Source of the DNA: Arachis hypogaea
Lineage: Eukaryota; Streptophyta; Magnoliopsida; Fabales; Fabaceae
Direction of reading: 5' to 3'
DNA: 64,000 bases
NCBI RefSeq assembly: GCF_003086295.3
Contig: NC_092038.1
Location: forward strand, 134,472,737 to 134,536,736
Positions 43,978 through 57,133 of this stretch are shown here, piece after piece (within the stretch, counting starts at the first letter, position 1; every line of letters begins with the position of its first letter). The position numbers were made by a program, and so were the translations under genes. The notes below the pieces were generated by a model. The model worked only from the letters and a program-made list of their open reading frames with translations. It was not told the DNA's origin and ran no database searches.

Positions 43978-45928
43978 ATCATAAAACTTTTAAAAGGATT
44001 AAAAATAAAATATTTATGCCTGTAAAATATGAATTGTGAGATTATGGTTTCCATCAATCAATAGGTTACTTTACTAATCATGGTTGATTAGTAAATTAGT
44101 TAAATTTTTTTTGAAAAAAAAAACATCACCTTGATAGACTAAGTTTTGAATTCCAAAATATTATTTTAAATATATTAAACTTAGTTTATTCAATATTATT
44201 TTAAATATATTAAATTTAGCTACTTTATTTATAATAATAGTATTTTGTGTAAAGAAATTAAAAATAACTTTACAGTGAATTTCAATTCTAAATTAACAAA
44301 GGCTATAATTTTACTTTAGTTATTTCAATCTAAAATTTCTAGTATTATACTATCAGATAAATATTAAATTATTCAAATATTAATATTGTTGACATCTAAA
44401 TGTATGTAATTTGTGAATTTATTCTTGTGCTATATTTGAATTTAGCCATTACTTTTTATCTGTATTTTTTAGCATGCCTATTGCTTAGAAAGACCCCTAT
44501 TTTTTTAAGTTTTTATCTTTTTATTTTTTCTTCATCATACTTTGCTTCGTAGAGATATTGACAAACAAAAATGATTTTAAGTAATTAAAAATAAATACCC
44601 ATAAACAAAATAGTTGATATTTAACCCAACTCAACAAAAAACAATTCTTAACAATTTCATTATTTTAGTAGTTTTTATATAACTTTTTTGGTAGTTGTTT
44701 TGAATAAATTATTCAAAATCAAATAAAAGATATATTAGCATGAGATTCACGAAATAACTATACTCATTAATAAGTTATTATGTACCAAAAAATTTCCTAC
44801 TTTTTTAATCTCATTAATTATAATTATTGTTTCCGTAACTATTTTTTATATGTCATATTTTATCAAACTTAGCTTGGGTTGAAGTAATTTATGTCATTGG
44901 CTAACTATAGATTTTTCAGTTCAGATTTTCTTACCATTTTATTCATTTATCATAGGAACTGAAATTTAAAAAAAAAATAAATAAATAAGTAAATATAATG
45001 AGCAAATTTTAAAAAATTAATAAAAGAATACTCATAATTCACAATATCAGATAACTACAAAAAAAAAAAGAGACTACACAAAGATAATAACAAAAAAAAA
45101 ATCTTTAATCCTATATAAAAGAGACCGTTTTTTAAAAATAATATTTATTTAATTTATTTTGTGCACTGTAATAAACTAAACTATGTAAAAGAGACAATTC
45201 TTTAATTTACATATAGAGTCAATATGAAAAAATAAAATAACACAAAAAAGAAGAAAGAAAAATAAATGATATCCTAATTAAATATTTGAGAAAGAATTTG
45301 AATGATATGACAAGAATTAGAAATTGAAGGAGTGACGGTGAATAGTTGGAAATTCACGCGGAATAGGTTATATTAGGTTATAGGTTATAAGGGTTTAAAA
45401 TTAAATTTTAAATAATCCTGTGTTGATCATGCGAATTTAAAATTAAATTTTAAATAAACTAAACTATGTAATAAACTATTGGGCCTAAGAAAATAAAAAA
45501 ATAACATATGTAAATTAAAAAATACCTTTTGGCCTATTTAAACTAAACGCACATGATAAATTAATGGGAATGAATTTTTTTTGAGAGTCCAGGAGAATGA
45601 AAGAGTGTTGCTCTTTTCTCTTTACTCTTTAGTGGGCAAGGCAAACTAAACATTAGAAAGCAAAGAGTTTCAACAGAAGTATAAAAGAAGAATCTACACC
45701 AGATCTTCTATTCAAGATCCTTCGGAAAAACAAAGCAAGGTTTGCATCATCCATATGAAATGTTTCTATCTCTCTAATTTCTAACTGTCTCTCTTAACAC
45801 AAAAAGAAACCCAAAAAAATTTTTTTTTTTAATTAATTTTCTATACTCACAATATTTTGTACTAAGAGAAAAAATCGTTGGTCTATTCTTCAGTGCTGAG
45901 AACGCAGTTAGCAACATCATAAAATTCA
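43978..45928. other. AT-rich intergenic region, upstream of the B3-like gene
   Basis: No gene seen. The last 350 bases are less AT-rich and probably hold promoter and 5' untranslated sequence of the gene starting at 45929. Confidence 0.5.
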
Positions 45929-47759
45929 ATGGCGACGTATGCAGACAGGAATGATGCCAACAGGTAAAAATCTGAATCCTTATCAGAGAATGGTCAAATT
46001 AGGTGAATGAACCTTGGATGGTACATATATCGTAATCAAATTTTGTGTTGCAAGATCATAACTTGGGGAGTTTAGCATCTTTAATTTGATTCTTGTTGGG
46101 TCGCTGTCTAATGTTTAGGATTATTATTGGCGTATATTATCTTTTTATTTGTTCTTTGCTCCCATAATTAATGTATATAGTGGTTGTTGTTATAGTATTA
46201 AAAAAAAAGAAAAACTATTAAGTGTCTTTGTAGTATTTTGCCTCTTAAGTTTTGCCGTATTGATTTTTTTTTACTTTTTGAGAAATTTTAATTAGAACGG
46301 AAAGATCAATAATATAAGGCATCTAGATCTTATTAAAATGATTTTAAGTAATTAAAAATATATACCAATCAAAAGAATAGTTGATTTTAAAATGACTATT
46401 TACTTAAGTCAGCACAAGTCCATTTCTTACGCTACAAATAATCGAAGTATGACTAACTTATGATGGTGTTTTTATATGCTCTCAGGAGGTTTTTGGCAAC
46501 CCAACAACACTGGATCCAAGGAAAAGAAGCAACTCTAAGGTTTCGACTATATCACGGGCAGGTAAGTAAATATATATAATATTATGTCATGTATCGTAAA
46601 TAGCATGTGAGTTGCAGCATTTAATTTGAACTGTAACATGTAATATAGGGAGACAAAGCTCTACCACCATGTTTTGAAGCAATTTATGAGCATGAATTAG
46701 GGTCGTCATGCTACGCAATTGATGAGTGGGATAATTGCTTAGTGTTGGATATAGAAAGTAAAAATAAACAGAAGGTTATAACTAAGGGTTCATTCGAGCT
46801 GATTAGGAATTTTTATTTTGTCGGGAAAGGGAATACTATACAGTTTACCTATGCGGGTTTGGGGATATTTTTCATTTCACTTTTCGATGAAATGAACCAA
46901 CCAATTAAAATTTTTCTTGAAAAAAACTTTTATGTGGGGGACCGATTGGACCAAAACACATTGAACAATATCAAAAGAGCATTTCATCTAGATTACAGCA
47001 GCAATAATGACTCTTCCTCACCTGATGTTATGATACTGTCCGGGTCTAAACCATCCGAGCTTCAAGACTCATCAGATGAGGATGAAGATTCAACAATGGA
47101 GGATAATAACCCTAACAATCCAATAATTATGTCTGATGAAACCAATTCAATCATTAAGTTGAGCGAAGACAGTTCCAAAAGAGAAGAAATAGCTGATCAT
47201 AGGTAATGTGACACTTAATTTATGTATTTATCCATAAATTTTATTTCTAGATAACATTGAGATAAATTTTAGGATGGAGACTAACAATTTAAACTATCAT
47301 CAAGCAGGTACAGTCCAGAGGTTTCCTATAGAAAGAGATTGACAAGTACGGACGTCACCGGAAGTAGATTGGTAAGTTCATTATAAATAATTCATATCAA
47401 TTTTATGCAAACACATCAAATTTTGATTATCCATTTACAATACATAACCTTAATAATTTCTCCCAAAACACTAACAATGCTTCATTTTTTGCAGTACCTA
47501 GGTGCTAGTTTTGCTGCACATTTCACTCCATTTGGACATGGTTCCATTTGGCAGATCGCTGGTCCATCATTTAGCGGAGACAATAATGTCTTTTTTTTTC
47601 TATTTACTCAAAAGTCAAGGAAGAAATACAGAGTGGAGATTCGGGGTGGATTGGGCCAAATGTTGTCAAACTTATAACTTGAAGAAAAATGACACCATTA
47701 TCCTGAAGATGGACTCCTTGCAAAACCGCCGAATAGATCTGACAATTCAAAGATCTTAA
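45929..47759 (+). pseudogene. B3-like DNA-binding domain gene, frame break in last exon
   Basis: Exons 45929-45963, 46486-46561, 46649-47202, 47308-47371 and 47495-47759 have proper splice sites and compatible phases. Exon 3 encodes a B3-type fold: PPCFEAIYEHELGSSCY, then NCLVLDIESKNKQKV and FVGKGNTIQFTYAGLGIFF. An acidic Ser/Asp linker follows, then a second half-domain. In exon 5 the first frame runs into a T9 run at 47591-47599 and ends at a stop near 47677, while the B3-like end (EWRFGVDWAKCCQTYNLKKN, then DLTIQRS) is one frame over and ends at 47759. So either a homopolymer indel broke the gene or the sequence has an error. B3 proteins are plant transcription factors; the subfamily is unclear. 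Confidence 0.65.
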
Positions 47760-47948
47760 AGCTTGTGGGTGATTGGGATCCTAAAATTTACATTCACCAT
47801 ATTTTGAAGTCATGAAGTGTATTGTTAATATTATACTGTTTTCAATGTCTATGTTATTATGAAGTGACAAAGTTTGTATGTATAAGCTTCATCCAAAATT
47901 TGCTGGTCTTTCTGAGTATCGAGAACTTCATGGATTGAATGGTATAGC

Positions 47949-50084
47949 CAAGGTTGCGAGAACCGGACCGATCAATGAACCGGTGAGGCGACTGGTTCAC
48001 TGGTTCAGTGGTTCGACCGGGGTTCAACTGGGATTCAACCGGTTTAATTAAATATTAAATAAAATTATTAAAAATTTAATATATAATTTTATATATTTAA
48101 ATTCATTAAAATTCATGAATTTTTAAGTAAAAAAATTTTAATAGAATTTAAGATATAAAAAAAATTGAAGATGAAAAGTTCATTGATAATATTCAGATTG
48201 AGTTAAATTTATTGATAACTTTAAAATAACTAACTGAGGCAGAATTTCCACTCAAGCTGCAAAAAATTAAAGATCTTGCAGGCAACATTGTCAAGCCAAG
48301 GCTAATTATTCAACATCAATTCTCTTATACAATTCAATTATCCCTTTTTGGGCTGCCAATATACAATTCAATTGAATAACACATTGATGAAATTTCTTAT
48401 TGTGCAACAAGCCTCTTATAACTAACTAAACCCTAACTAGATTCAACAAATTCAATGCTTTTCAACAACAAAAACTCAGAATACAGAGTTACAGACAACT
48501 CAACCTCCAAATCCAGAAACAGAAAAACTAAGTGAAACAATTCAAATTAAATTCAGACTCACATTAAGGAACAACCCAACTCAAAACACAATCCCAATTC
48601 AGAATCTAGTACAAAAAATCAACTCAGAAGCCAGAATCTTAGAAATCAAAACTAAAGAAGCAGCGGCTTACTGGAGATACGGCGAGGGAGGAATGATGGT
48701 GGTGACAGTGAGCTCAGAAGAGGATCATCAGTTTCTTTTTTTTATTTTAATTAAAGTTTCAAAACCAGATCAATTTCAGTACTGCACCATTCAAACAAAA
48801 CAAATCAAATTCAAAACAACACAATTTACACAAAAATGTATACATATATATACAAAATTGAATCAGAGGAAACAGATCTAGAGAGAAAAATAGAGAAACC
48901 AAATGAAGCCATTATGGACGAGGAAGTTGAAGGTGTGGTTGTCGCAGTTGTAGGTGAACTTGTTGTTGGAGGAAAAAATATTCATCATGATCATGATACT
49001 GTTTGTATATGCATGAATATATTGATGACACAGAAGATTATGTCAACATACAGGTATATATGAGCTTCATTTGGTCATGTATATGAAAGATAAATTTTGC
49101 TGCCTAGATAATTGACACTGTTCATAATATATGTAATTTGTTCATGCAGCTTGACAGTCACAGAAATCAACTGATTCAGGTAAAATAAAAATTTCAAACT
49201 ATTTCCATTCAGAAGCAACAAAAATATTCATGAAGCAGCAAACCGAAGCAGCAAACAGAACAGGCAGCATAGAAAATCAAAAACAAAAATCAAGATCAGA
49301 ACATATTCAGAAGCAACAAACAGATTGAAAGGGTAATAAAAGTGTTCGAGACTCAACACGACTTGAAAAACAGATTGAACCTGAAGCATATTTAACTGGA
49401 TTCATATGTTTTTTTTTTAACTCAGATGCCCTGTTATTTTTTTTTCAAACAGAACGGGCGAGGTCAGAATTCAGAAGGAAGCAAGTTCAAAATCAAGAAG
49501 ACAAGAACAGAGTCTTACCGGCGAATGAGGAGGCGGGCTCGGCGAGTTCGGCGACGTTCGGCGACGAGGAGGCGGGCTCAACACGGTGGTGGTCGCGGCT
49601 GCTGTGGATTGGTTTGGGTGGCGAATGAGGAACGCTGTTGCTGTGGATGGTTATGGGTGGCGAATGAGGAGCGCTGCTGCTGTGGATGGCTGTGGGTGGC
49701 TTGGTGGTTTCTGGAATCTGGAGCTTGGTGGGCGGTGGCAATGGTGGCCTTGGTGGGTGAAGGGGGAAGAAAGGGGAGATTGTCTGATTGGGGTAATGGG
49801 GTCAGTGGCATAGTGGATTAGGGTTAGGTTAGGTTACGCGTACGCCTTTCTATTTTTTTTTTTTAAAAAGCCAAAACGACGTCGTTTGGCATCTGAATTT
49901 CCAAACCACTAAACCGCCAAAAAACCGGGACAGTTCTTCTGGTTCGCCGGTTAACCGTCGGTTCGACCGGTTTTTCTACCGGTTCTTTGCCATTCGGTTT
50001 TTGAGGTTACCCGGACCGGCTAGGTAACTGGTTTCCGGTTATTCCGGTTGAACTGGCCGGTCCGGTCCGATTTTCAGAACCATG
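47949..50084. mobile_element. hAT-type non-autonomous element (2136 bp)
   Basis: The left end CAAGGTTGCGAGAACCGGAC and right end GTCCGATTTTCAGAACCATG are inverted imperfect copies, and 8-bp duplications GGTATAGC flank them (47941-47948 and 50085-50092). Both ends are followed by many CCGGTT/AACCGG motifs, subterminal repeats typical of this group. The interior has no transposase. It holds a GC-richer part (49500-49830) with 2.5 copies of a 39-bp tandem repeat starting at 49605. Short ORFs there are low-complexity. Confidence 0.9.
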
Positions 50085-50092
50085 GGTATAGC

Positions 50093-51069
50093 GCATGCTA
50101 CTGCTGCTGATCTTTACATTATAACATGACGCAAAATTTGTTTACCTATTTACAATTTACATATTCACCATATATTGAAAAAAATGGATTCAGCAATAAT
50201 TGGATAAAATATAGTGAATACACCATTCATTATATTCAAAAAAATAGTGTTTTCGTATACAGTCACAATGAAAACAGAATTATTATTATAAAATATATAG
50301 TTAAACTTACTCTACAGTAAATTAACTAATCAAAATTTTGCCACTAACGTCAAAATTGTGTATTCAGAGAAGTGGGTATTTGAGTCTCAAATTGACATGA
50401 GAGAGAGCCAATAAAATCCAAATATTTTTGAAATTACTTTATCTAATAAAAAAAATCAGTCAAATAAAAAATCATGAGTGACTTTGTGGTGTACATATAT
50501 CCTTGTCATCATTTTAACGAAGAATGAACTTTTTTAATACCTAAGCTATATTAGCCATTATAGGCAAAATGCACCTAAGAAATCTATCAAAACAAAAGAA
50601 ATGGCCAAAAGATCACTTCCAACCTGTTCAATACAGATATATCAAGGAAGTACAAATCAATTCAACAACACATGAATATTCAGTCATCTAAATACCATAA
50701 AGCATTCACTTGGCAAAACCACATAAGTTAAGGAATAAACTAAATTGTGGAAGGAGAGATTTTTATATCATAAAAGAGCTACTGCATTTTATTGAATTTC
50801 AAAAAAATAAGTTCAAACATAAAGAGCTAAATAGCTAATTTGCCTAGTGGCTAAGGATATTGTGTCCACACCCTAGCACTTAATCTATTACATAAGAAAG
50901 ATGCCCAAAAAATAATCCAAACAACTTATACAAAATATGACAACACACACATATTCTCATCCACTAGAATCCAATGCATCAAATGCTATTACATGGACAC
51001 AACCAACATACCTAATGCCCTAGATTAGTCCTAATCAGTAGCTCTAGTTAACTGCCATGGGCAGTCACC
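50093..51069. other. Spacer and 3' side of the RPA-like pseudogene
   Basis: AT-rich; nothing recognised apart from likely 3' untranslated sequence of the minus-strand gene ending at 51070. Confidence 0.5.
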
Positions 51070-54000
51070 TCAATTAACCCCATGTTCAGAGGAGCCATCA
51101 TTCCCCGAGCCACGAGACTCCTCAGCTTCATCAAATTGCAGCCTCAAGGATCTTCTCAACCTCTTCAACAAAGGCTTCACATCTTTCTCAGGATCAAGAG
51201 AGCCTCGATTAAGGCCAACCACATACTCCTAGTGTAAACAATTGCATGAAAATATAAACCTAATTAGAGGGATAATTAATAAGTTCTAGTCAAAGGAACT
51301 TGATCAGAAAATTAAGCGCATTGTCAAAAAAATAAATAAATTGGCAACACCACTCACCTCTTCACTTTCATCAACCTCATCACATGAATTTTCAGAACTA
51401 TCCACTTCATTTAACTTATCCACCACAGCATCAGCAGACTTTCTTTTGAGGAGAGGATACTATTAAATGACACAACATATTAGGTTCAATTTAAACACGA
51501 CTAAAAAAAGGGTGAAAAGTAATACAGAAAAAATAATAGAAGAAACTGCAAGTATGAAACCTTAGCATCTTCATCAACTCCCAAGTCAACAACACTTGAT
51601 TTTGGTTCGGTACATTTAGGCGAACCAGCAAAGAGCTCAGAGCAGCTGGAAGGAGTCAATCCCAATTTCGGTGATTCAGTAACCTTAGAGGGTTCCCCAA
51701 ATGATCTCTCTCCTTTTGGTACAAACTCAGCCTTGGATAATACAAAGCACATCCGATATAAGACATGAATAAAGGTGGAACAACCAAAGAATGAAAAATT
51801 TAAGAAAGAATTTATTAAAATAAAACAATAGGTGCGAATTCCGTTTTATACCTTTTCAGGACTCAAATCTGAACCAGAGAGCTCAAACATTCCAAGTATT
51901 GCAGCATCATCACAAACACGCCTCACTGGATAAGTCCATTTGAATTTCTCCATCCCAACAGGCCCACTAAGAACCTTGAACAGTATAGTTTTTCCAACAA
52001 TTTCTTGGAATATAGGAGAAAATTGTGTGCCAAACACAACCTACGAACAATATAAAACAGAGACAACAGAAAAAATGAATCGGTAGAAACCGAAGGATAA
52101 GAAAACTCTTTAACAATAAAATCAGCGCATAATAAGAACATAGCATTCGAGTGACTTACGTCAACATTCTTAAGATGTTGTTTAAACACCTGGGCACAAG
52201 TCTTATTCAGTAGGTAACTTGCCTCACGATCAAAGAGGACAAAAATAGAAACACCAGTGAAATCCTCAACCAACACCTTCACTCTAAACCTGGATTTTTT
52301 TAAGATGCACATAAATACTAGCCTGAGGTTAACAACTACGCAGAAATAATTCACTATTTAACGAAGCACAGAGGAAGCATTGTAAAATATTTATACTTAG
52401 GAGTCACATTTGTAACATGGATGTTGCAAAACTGACAAAAGTAAATCCCAGATTCTGCCTGAACACCTCTGCCACACACACAAGCAGAGTACCACCAAGG
52501 ACCATTCTCAACTATTTCAGCTATCTTCGCTAGTACAACAAAAGTTTCAGCCTAAAAATATAAGACCAGGTCTATAAATGTTAAGACATTATAACCAAAG
52601 ATAGTTGTAATACAAACTAAAACTGAAAAACTAAAATAAATACTAACAGCGTAGTATTTTCAAGTACAAAGGAGGAAAAAAGCATTAACATGGTTACAAA
52701 AACAAAGCAGTTTTTACTAATGAATAGCAAAAGAAAATTTAACACAAATTATCAAGAGTAAACATGATTAAAAAAAATTAAACTGGTTCCAACCCGGTTG
52801 TTATCATCAAGCAACTTCACAGTACACCTAGGTGTGAGCTTCATAAAATCTTCTTCTATTCCGATATTTTTTCCAGATCCAACAAAGGCAATGGGTTGGG
52901 ATGCACTAACTCCATGTGGAATAGAACTGTTAACAAATACAGCACCAACTTAAATAAGTAAACAATGACAGCAACAACAACAAAAAACACAACAGAAACT
53001 ACATGTAAAAAAATACTTTTTCCTAAAAGCTGCCACCTCTGGGATGTCAAGATTAAATCCAAGCTTTGATGCAAACATAACATTCTGAAGTCCAACTTTA
53101 CCTAAAAATATATATATACATTGGTTACAGGAATATAGTGGTAAAACCAAGTGAACTTGGATAACTGACACACCTGAAATGAAAATTTACATGATACGAA
53201 CTTCTAAAAACCTTAACTTTGGCAAGCTGTAAAACCACAACTGGCTGTTCAGCATACCCAGAAGACAGAAATCGATTAAGTTCGTCAACATATTCACCAA
53301 ATAAGGCACACCGAATCCTGTGACTGAAAACGACCAACAAAATCACCTACACTATTAGAAACTTGACTATACAAACACACCGAAAACAAAAAAGAATCTC
53401 AATAAGAGGAAGAGGTAGAAATTAAAGAACGCTAACTCATTTTCAGCAAGTTCCATCACAGCCATCTTCATCTTCTTTCTATCTTTATCATATTCTTTCT
53501 CTTCCGACACGGAGACCATCAGACCCACCACATTTCAAATAAATATTAAAAAAAAAAACTATTAGGAAATAATGACAACAAAGCAACATTCTACAAATCA
53601 CAAAGAAACAAGACTGCAATCATTCCAGCAAAAAAAAAAGTATGAGCAAATAGCACAACATACCAACTAAGAAATCGGAATTCTCTTTGGTTTCCAAAAG
53701 TTGAGTGAATGGATAGATTGTAAGAGCAGATTTTGGAATAAAATCGCAGATAGCATCCCTAACAGTGGTTCTGAACTGGAAAATCAACTTAAACTGATGC
53801 CTAGTGGCCCTATAAGATCCTTGGTTTGGCACAACAGAGAAGAGCTTCATTACATATACTCGACCCTCGGAGAGAAGTTGTTTGAACCTGTAAATCATAG
53901 TCTTTCGAACAGTTGCTTGTATCTTGCACCCCTACCAATCAACATAAATTATACTAAAAATCTGATAAATGACAAATCAAATACAGAGAAAAACAAATTT

Positions 54001-54264
54001 AAATGAAACAAAATTTCAGATCTCGATATAAAAAAAAGCAAGGAGAAACACATCTAAATACAAAACAAAAAAACAATAAATTTTTTTTAATAGATTTAGA
54101 CCACTATAACTCACAGATTCATCAACCAAAATCATCTCCATGGAATTTGGGAGAAGCTAACCAGTAAAAGTTGGAACAGTTCAAAGCCTAATCACCCTAA
54201 CTTTGAGGTTCCATGCTTCCTTCTCAGGATTAATCTTATTAACCATATCTAAGGCAGTTGTCAT
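51070..54264 (-). pseudogene. RPA70-like single-strand DNA-binding protein, pseudogene
   Basis: Twelve exons can be drawn with matching phases (54264-54115, 53931-53664, 53533-53437, 53323-53202, 53101-53017, 52926-52794, 52551-52397, 52289-52160, 52040-51852, 51731-51561, 51459-51358, 51228-51070), 586 codons plus stop. The text shows OB-fold domains: DUF223-like start with EAWNLKVRVIRL, then VRDAICDFIPKSALTIYPF, IRCALFGEYVDELN, and a C-terminal fold with a zinc ribbon CVCGRG...CQFC and VKVLVEDFTGVSIFVLFD. Lesions: TGA at 54183-54181 where Trp is usual, TAG at 54159-54157, and the acceptor before exon 3 reads AA at 53535-53534, not AG. RPA1-like genes of this kind occur as host genes and as passengers of plant Helitrons; no Helitron ends were identified here. 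Confidence 0.8.
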
Positions 54265-56644
54265 ATTAAAATGCAATTAGAGGGATGAAAGAGGGAACAT
54301 ATTTCAGTAAATCAAACAGCAACTAAGAAACACATACAACAGCAACATGAATGTGAGAAAAATCTGCCATGATCAATGGGTTCTGCCTTTATTTATAAAC
54401 ACAAATCAATTGAGTAATTCGAATTTCGAAATCGATAGAACCCTTATTTTGGGAGGGAAAAAAAGAAGCAACATAGACATTTGAAATATATTAGTGTTGA
54501 TTGACTTTGGATATCAATCGAAAGATATTTGCGGGCCCCACTAAATAATCCTATATATAGGACCTAAAAGCAAACAACAATTGATACACAAATAAGGTGT
54601 ATAAATGGTAAGTTATATTAACCCTAAGTTAATAGGAGAAGAGGGGATGAGATGAGAAGAGAATGAGAGAGAAAAGACAGATAACAAAGACAACATGAGG
54701 TAACACCTAGAGAAAAGCAAAAACTAAAAATAAAAAGAAAACCTATGCATAAATTTAGGAGGGGTAGACCTAGATGATGACAGCTTTTAGTATAGATATC
54801 ATTATTTGATTAGGCTTCCTATATAATTATATTTCCAATGACAGATATATCATATTCCCAATAAAGTTACACACAAGATAACTATCTATCTATGTAATGA
54901 AATACCAAAAATAAAGTGGCCATCAATAAATTTAAACTTTCGATATATCCATCGTTTATATTAATTTTCATTATCTATGTGTACTTTTCTATAATTATTT
55001 GGGTCATTCTACTATACAGATTGAGGTGGTATAGAAATAGAAAATAATTTTTTTATAATTATTTTTAATTATTTTATTATTATTCAAAGTGTAAGACCTA
55101 CTTTTTTAATTTCTCTTTCATCCCATATAAAGAAAGATCTTTAAACTTATATCTTTACCATATAATTCACCTAATTATATAGTTGGTTAGTTACTGAAAT
55201 TTTGTGATCAAGATTAATATATATCAAGTACCTCTTTGAAATTTTTAATGATCTCACATATGAACCTGTTCTCAACGGTTGGAGAGAATCCACACCTGTA
55301 GATTGATGGTAATCTCCTTTCGTCATATCTTGAGCCAAGTTAAAAACTAAAAAGACAACTTTAAAGATATTCCGATAATTAAATTATTTTTCTTCATTTC
55401 AACTTAACTTTTTATCTAAACGTTATTAATTAAAGTAAGTGAAAAATAAGCTCCTACGTAGTAGAGAGAACCACAAATTATATTGATATTTCTTGACAGA
55501 CGATATTTTTTCCCGTGATCACTTTCCAATAATTGAATTGATATATTAACATTTGTACGAAAAATAAAACATTAAAATCAATCTACAATTAAAAATAAAG
55601 TAAAATATGTACAAAACAACATAAACATGTGCAAAACAACAAAAATCGTGGATCATATCCTTAAACCTTGCATGATCTGAGTTAAAATATATGATTAATG
55701 CTACGTTGCTTGAATTCTCGATTTGCTCAAACAAGTTGGGCAATTTTAAATAAATATATCTCTGTTTGAGATTAAGGTATGCTTTTGATGATTTCATCCA
55801 TACAACAGATTAAAGATAATCCCAATTCATGATCGCTCGGAAAATTGATCAATAAGCTATCCTAAATAACAATAACTTATAAAATAATAAAAGACGACAC
55901 TTTTTGACTTATAATTAGAGTATTTATTGTCGTACATGATAATTAATATTCACTAATTAGTTTGGAGTTTTAAATTTTCGTATATATTAGACAAAGATCA
56001 AATCTTAACACTTGGTTGACATTTGTATAGAAATAGAATAATAAATAACAAAAATAGAGATAGTTATATAATAGATATAAAAAATTAGGTACAATTTTTA
56101 TTAATAATAATATATTATACTTAATTAAGAACAAAATATGAAAAATAAAAAGATATTTATATAGTATCATTAATACATTATTCCAATATTAATGTCAAGA
56201 TCAATTTCAATCACAAAATAGTAGACCTTGCTTTAATACTAACTATTTAATCATTTCAATTTTAATAATAGTTTGGGAAAAAACAAATGAGGAAGATGCA
56301 AATAAATGGTTTAATTATTTCAAAATTTAATCCTAAAAATTTATTTAGATCTAATGATTGAATCTATATTATTTTGTTTTTTATATAAATATAACTTCTT
56401 TAGATAATTATAACAATATTTTAATATTTTGTTAATATTAAGTGCACATAATTTCTTTTAATAATGTTTTTATATTTTATAATTATATAAAATATTTTAT
56501 ATATTTTGTTGCGTTAATAATCAGTAATATATTATTTTTAAATTTTTTTAAAAATTATAAATCAAGAATAAAATTAGAATATATAATTATACTAGAATGT
56601 GTTTAAATATATTCACAAAGGAAAAGTATAGAGTACTAACATAT
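54265..56644. other. AT-rich intergenic region
   Basis: No gene or clear repeat boundary seen. Confidence 0.5.
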
Positions 56645-56646
56645 TA

Positions 56647-56880
56647 TCTGCCAACTTCTGCCAACTCTTATTTATAATTGTGTTTCATAGAAGTGTGTTC
56701 GTGGATGTGTCTAATAATTAATATATTTTAAATACATATATAAAGAGACACATCCAGAAAATATATTTATAAAGACACTTTTATTAAACATAGATATAAA
56801 AAGACATTTTTATTAGACACATCTACGAACACACTTCCATAAAACATAATTATAAATAAAAGTTGGCAGAAGTTGGCAGA
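56647..56880. mobile_element. MITE (234 bp) with about 70-bp inverted ends
   Basis: Left arm TCTGCCAACTTCTGCCAAC continues through TTATTTATAATTGTGTTT to GTGTGTTCGTGGATGTGTCTA; the right arm is its inverse, ending GTTGGCAGAAGTTGGCAGA at 56880. TA flanks both sides (56645-56646 and 56881-56882), the duplication expected for Tc1/mariner-type MITEs, though two bases are weak evidence and the termini are not classic Stowaway. It lies about 250 bp upstream of the amylase ATG. Confidence 0.82.
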
Positions 56881-57133
56881 TATACTGTTGGTAACGTAGC
56901 GAACCGATTCACAAAATGTATGTCGAAGAAATGTTGGATAAATATAATTGTATCTTTTATGCAATACTTAATGATGTTTTTGTGTTTTTTCAAATTTGTA
57001 GAAAAAAAAAATTTGGGTTTTCTAACTAAAAAAAATCTGTTGTCCACACTTTCAAGTTGCTGCAAACTGAGAAAACTTCCTTTTGCATCTTCTTCTCCTT
57101 CTTCTCATTAACATTCATCATTGAGCTTTCAGC

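Noticed and set aside
49426..49821. Arg/Trp-rich ORF inside the hAT element, plus antisense Pro/His/Gln-rich ORFs
   Set aside because: Low complexity and built on a 39-bp tandem repeat; no domain or start context.
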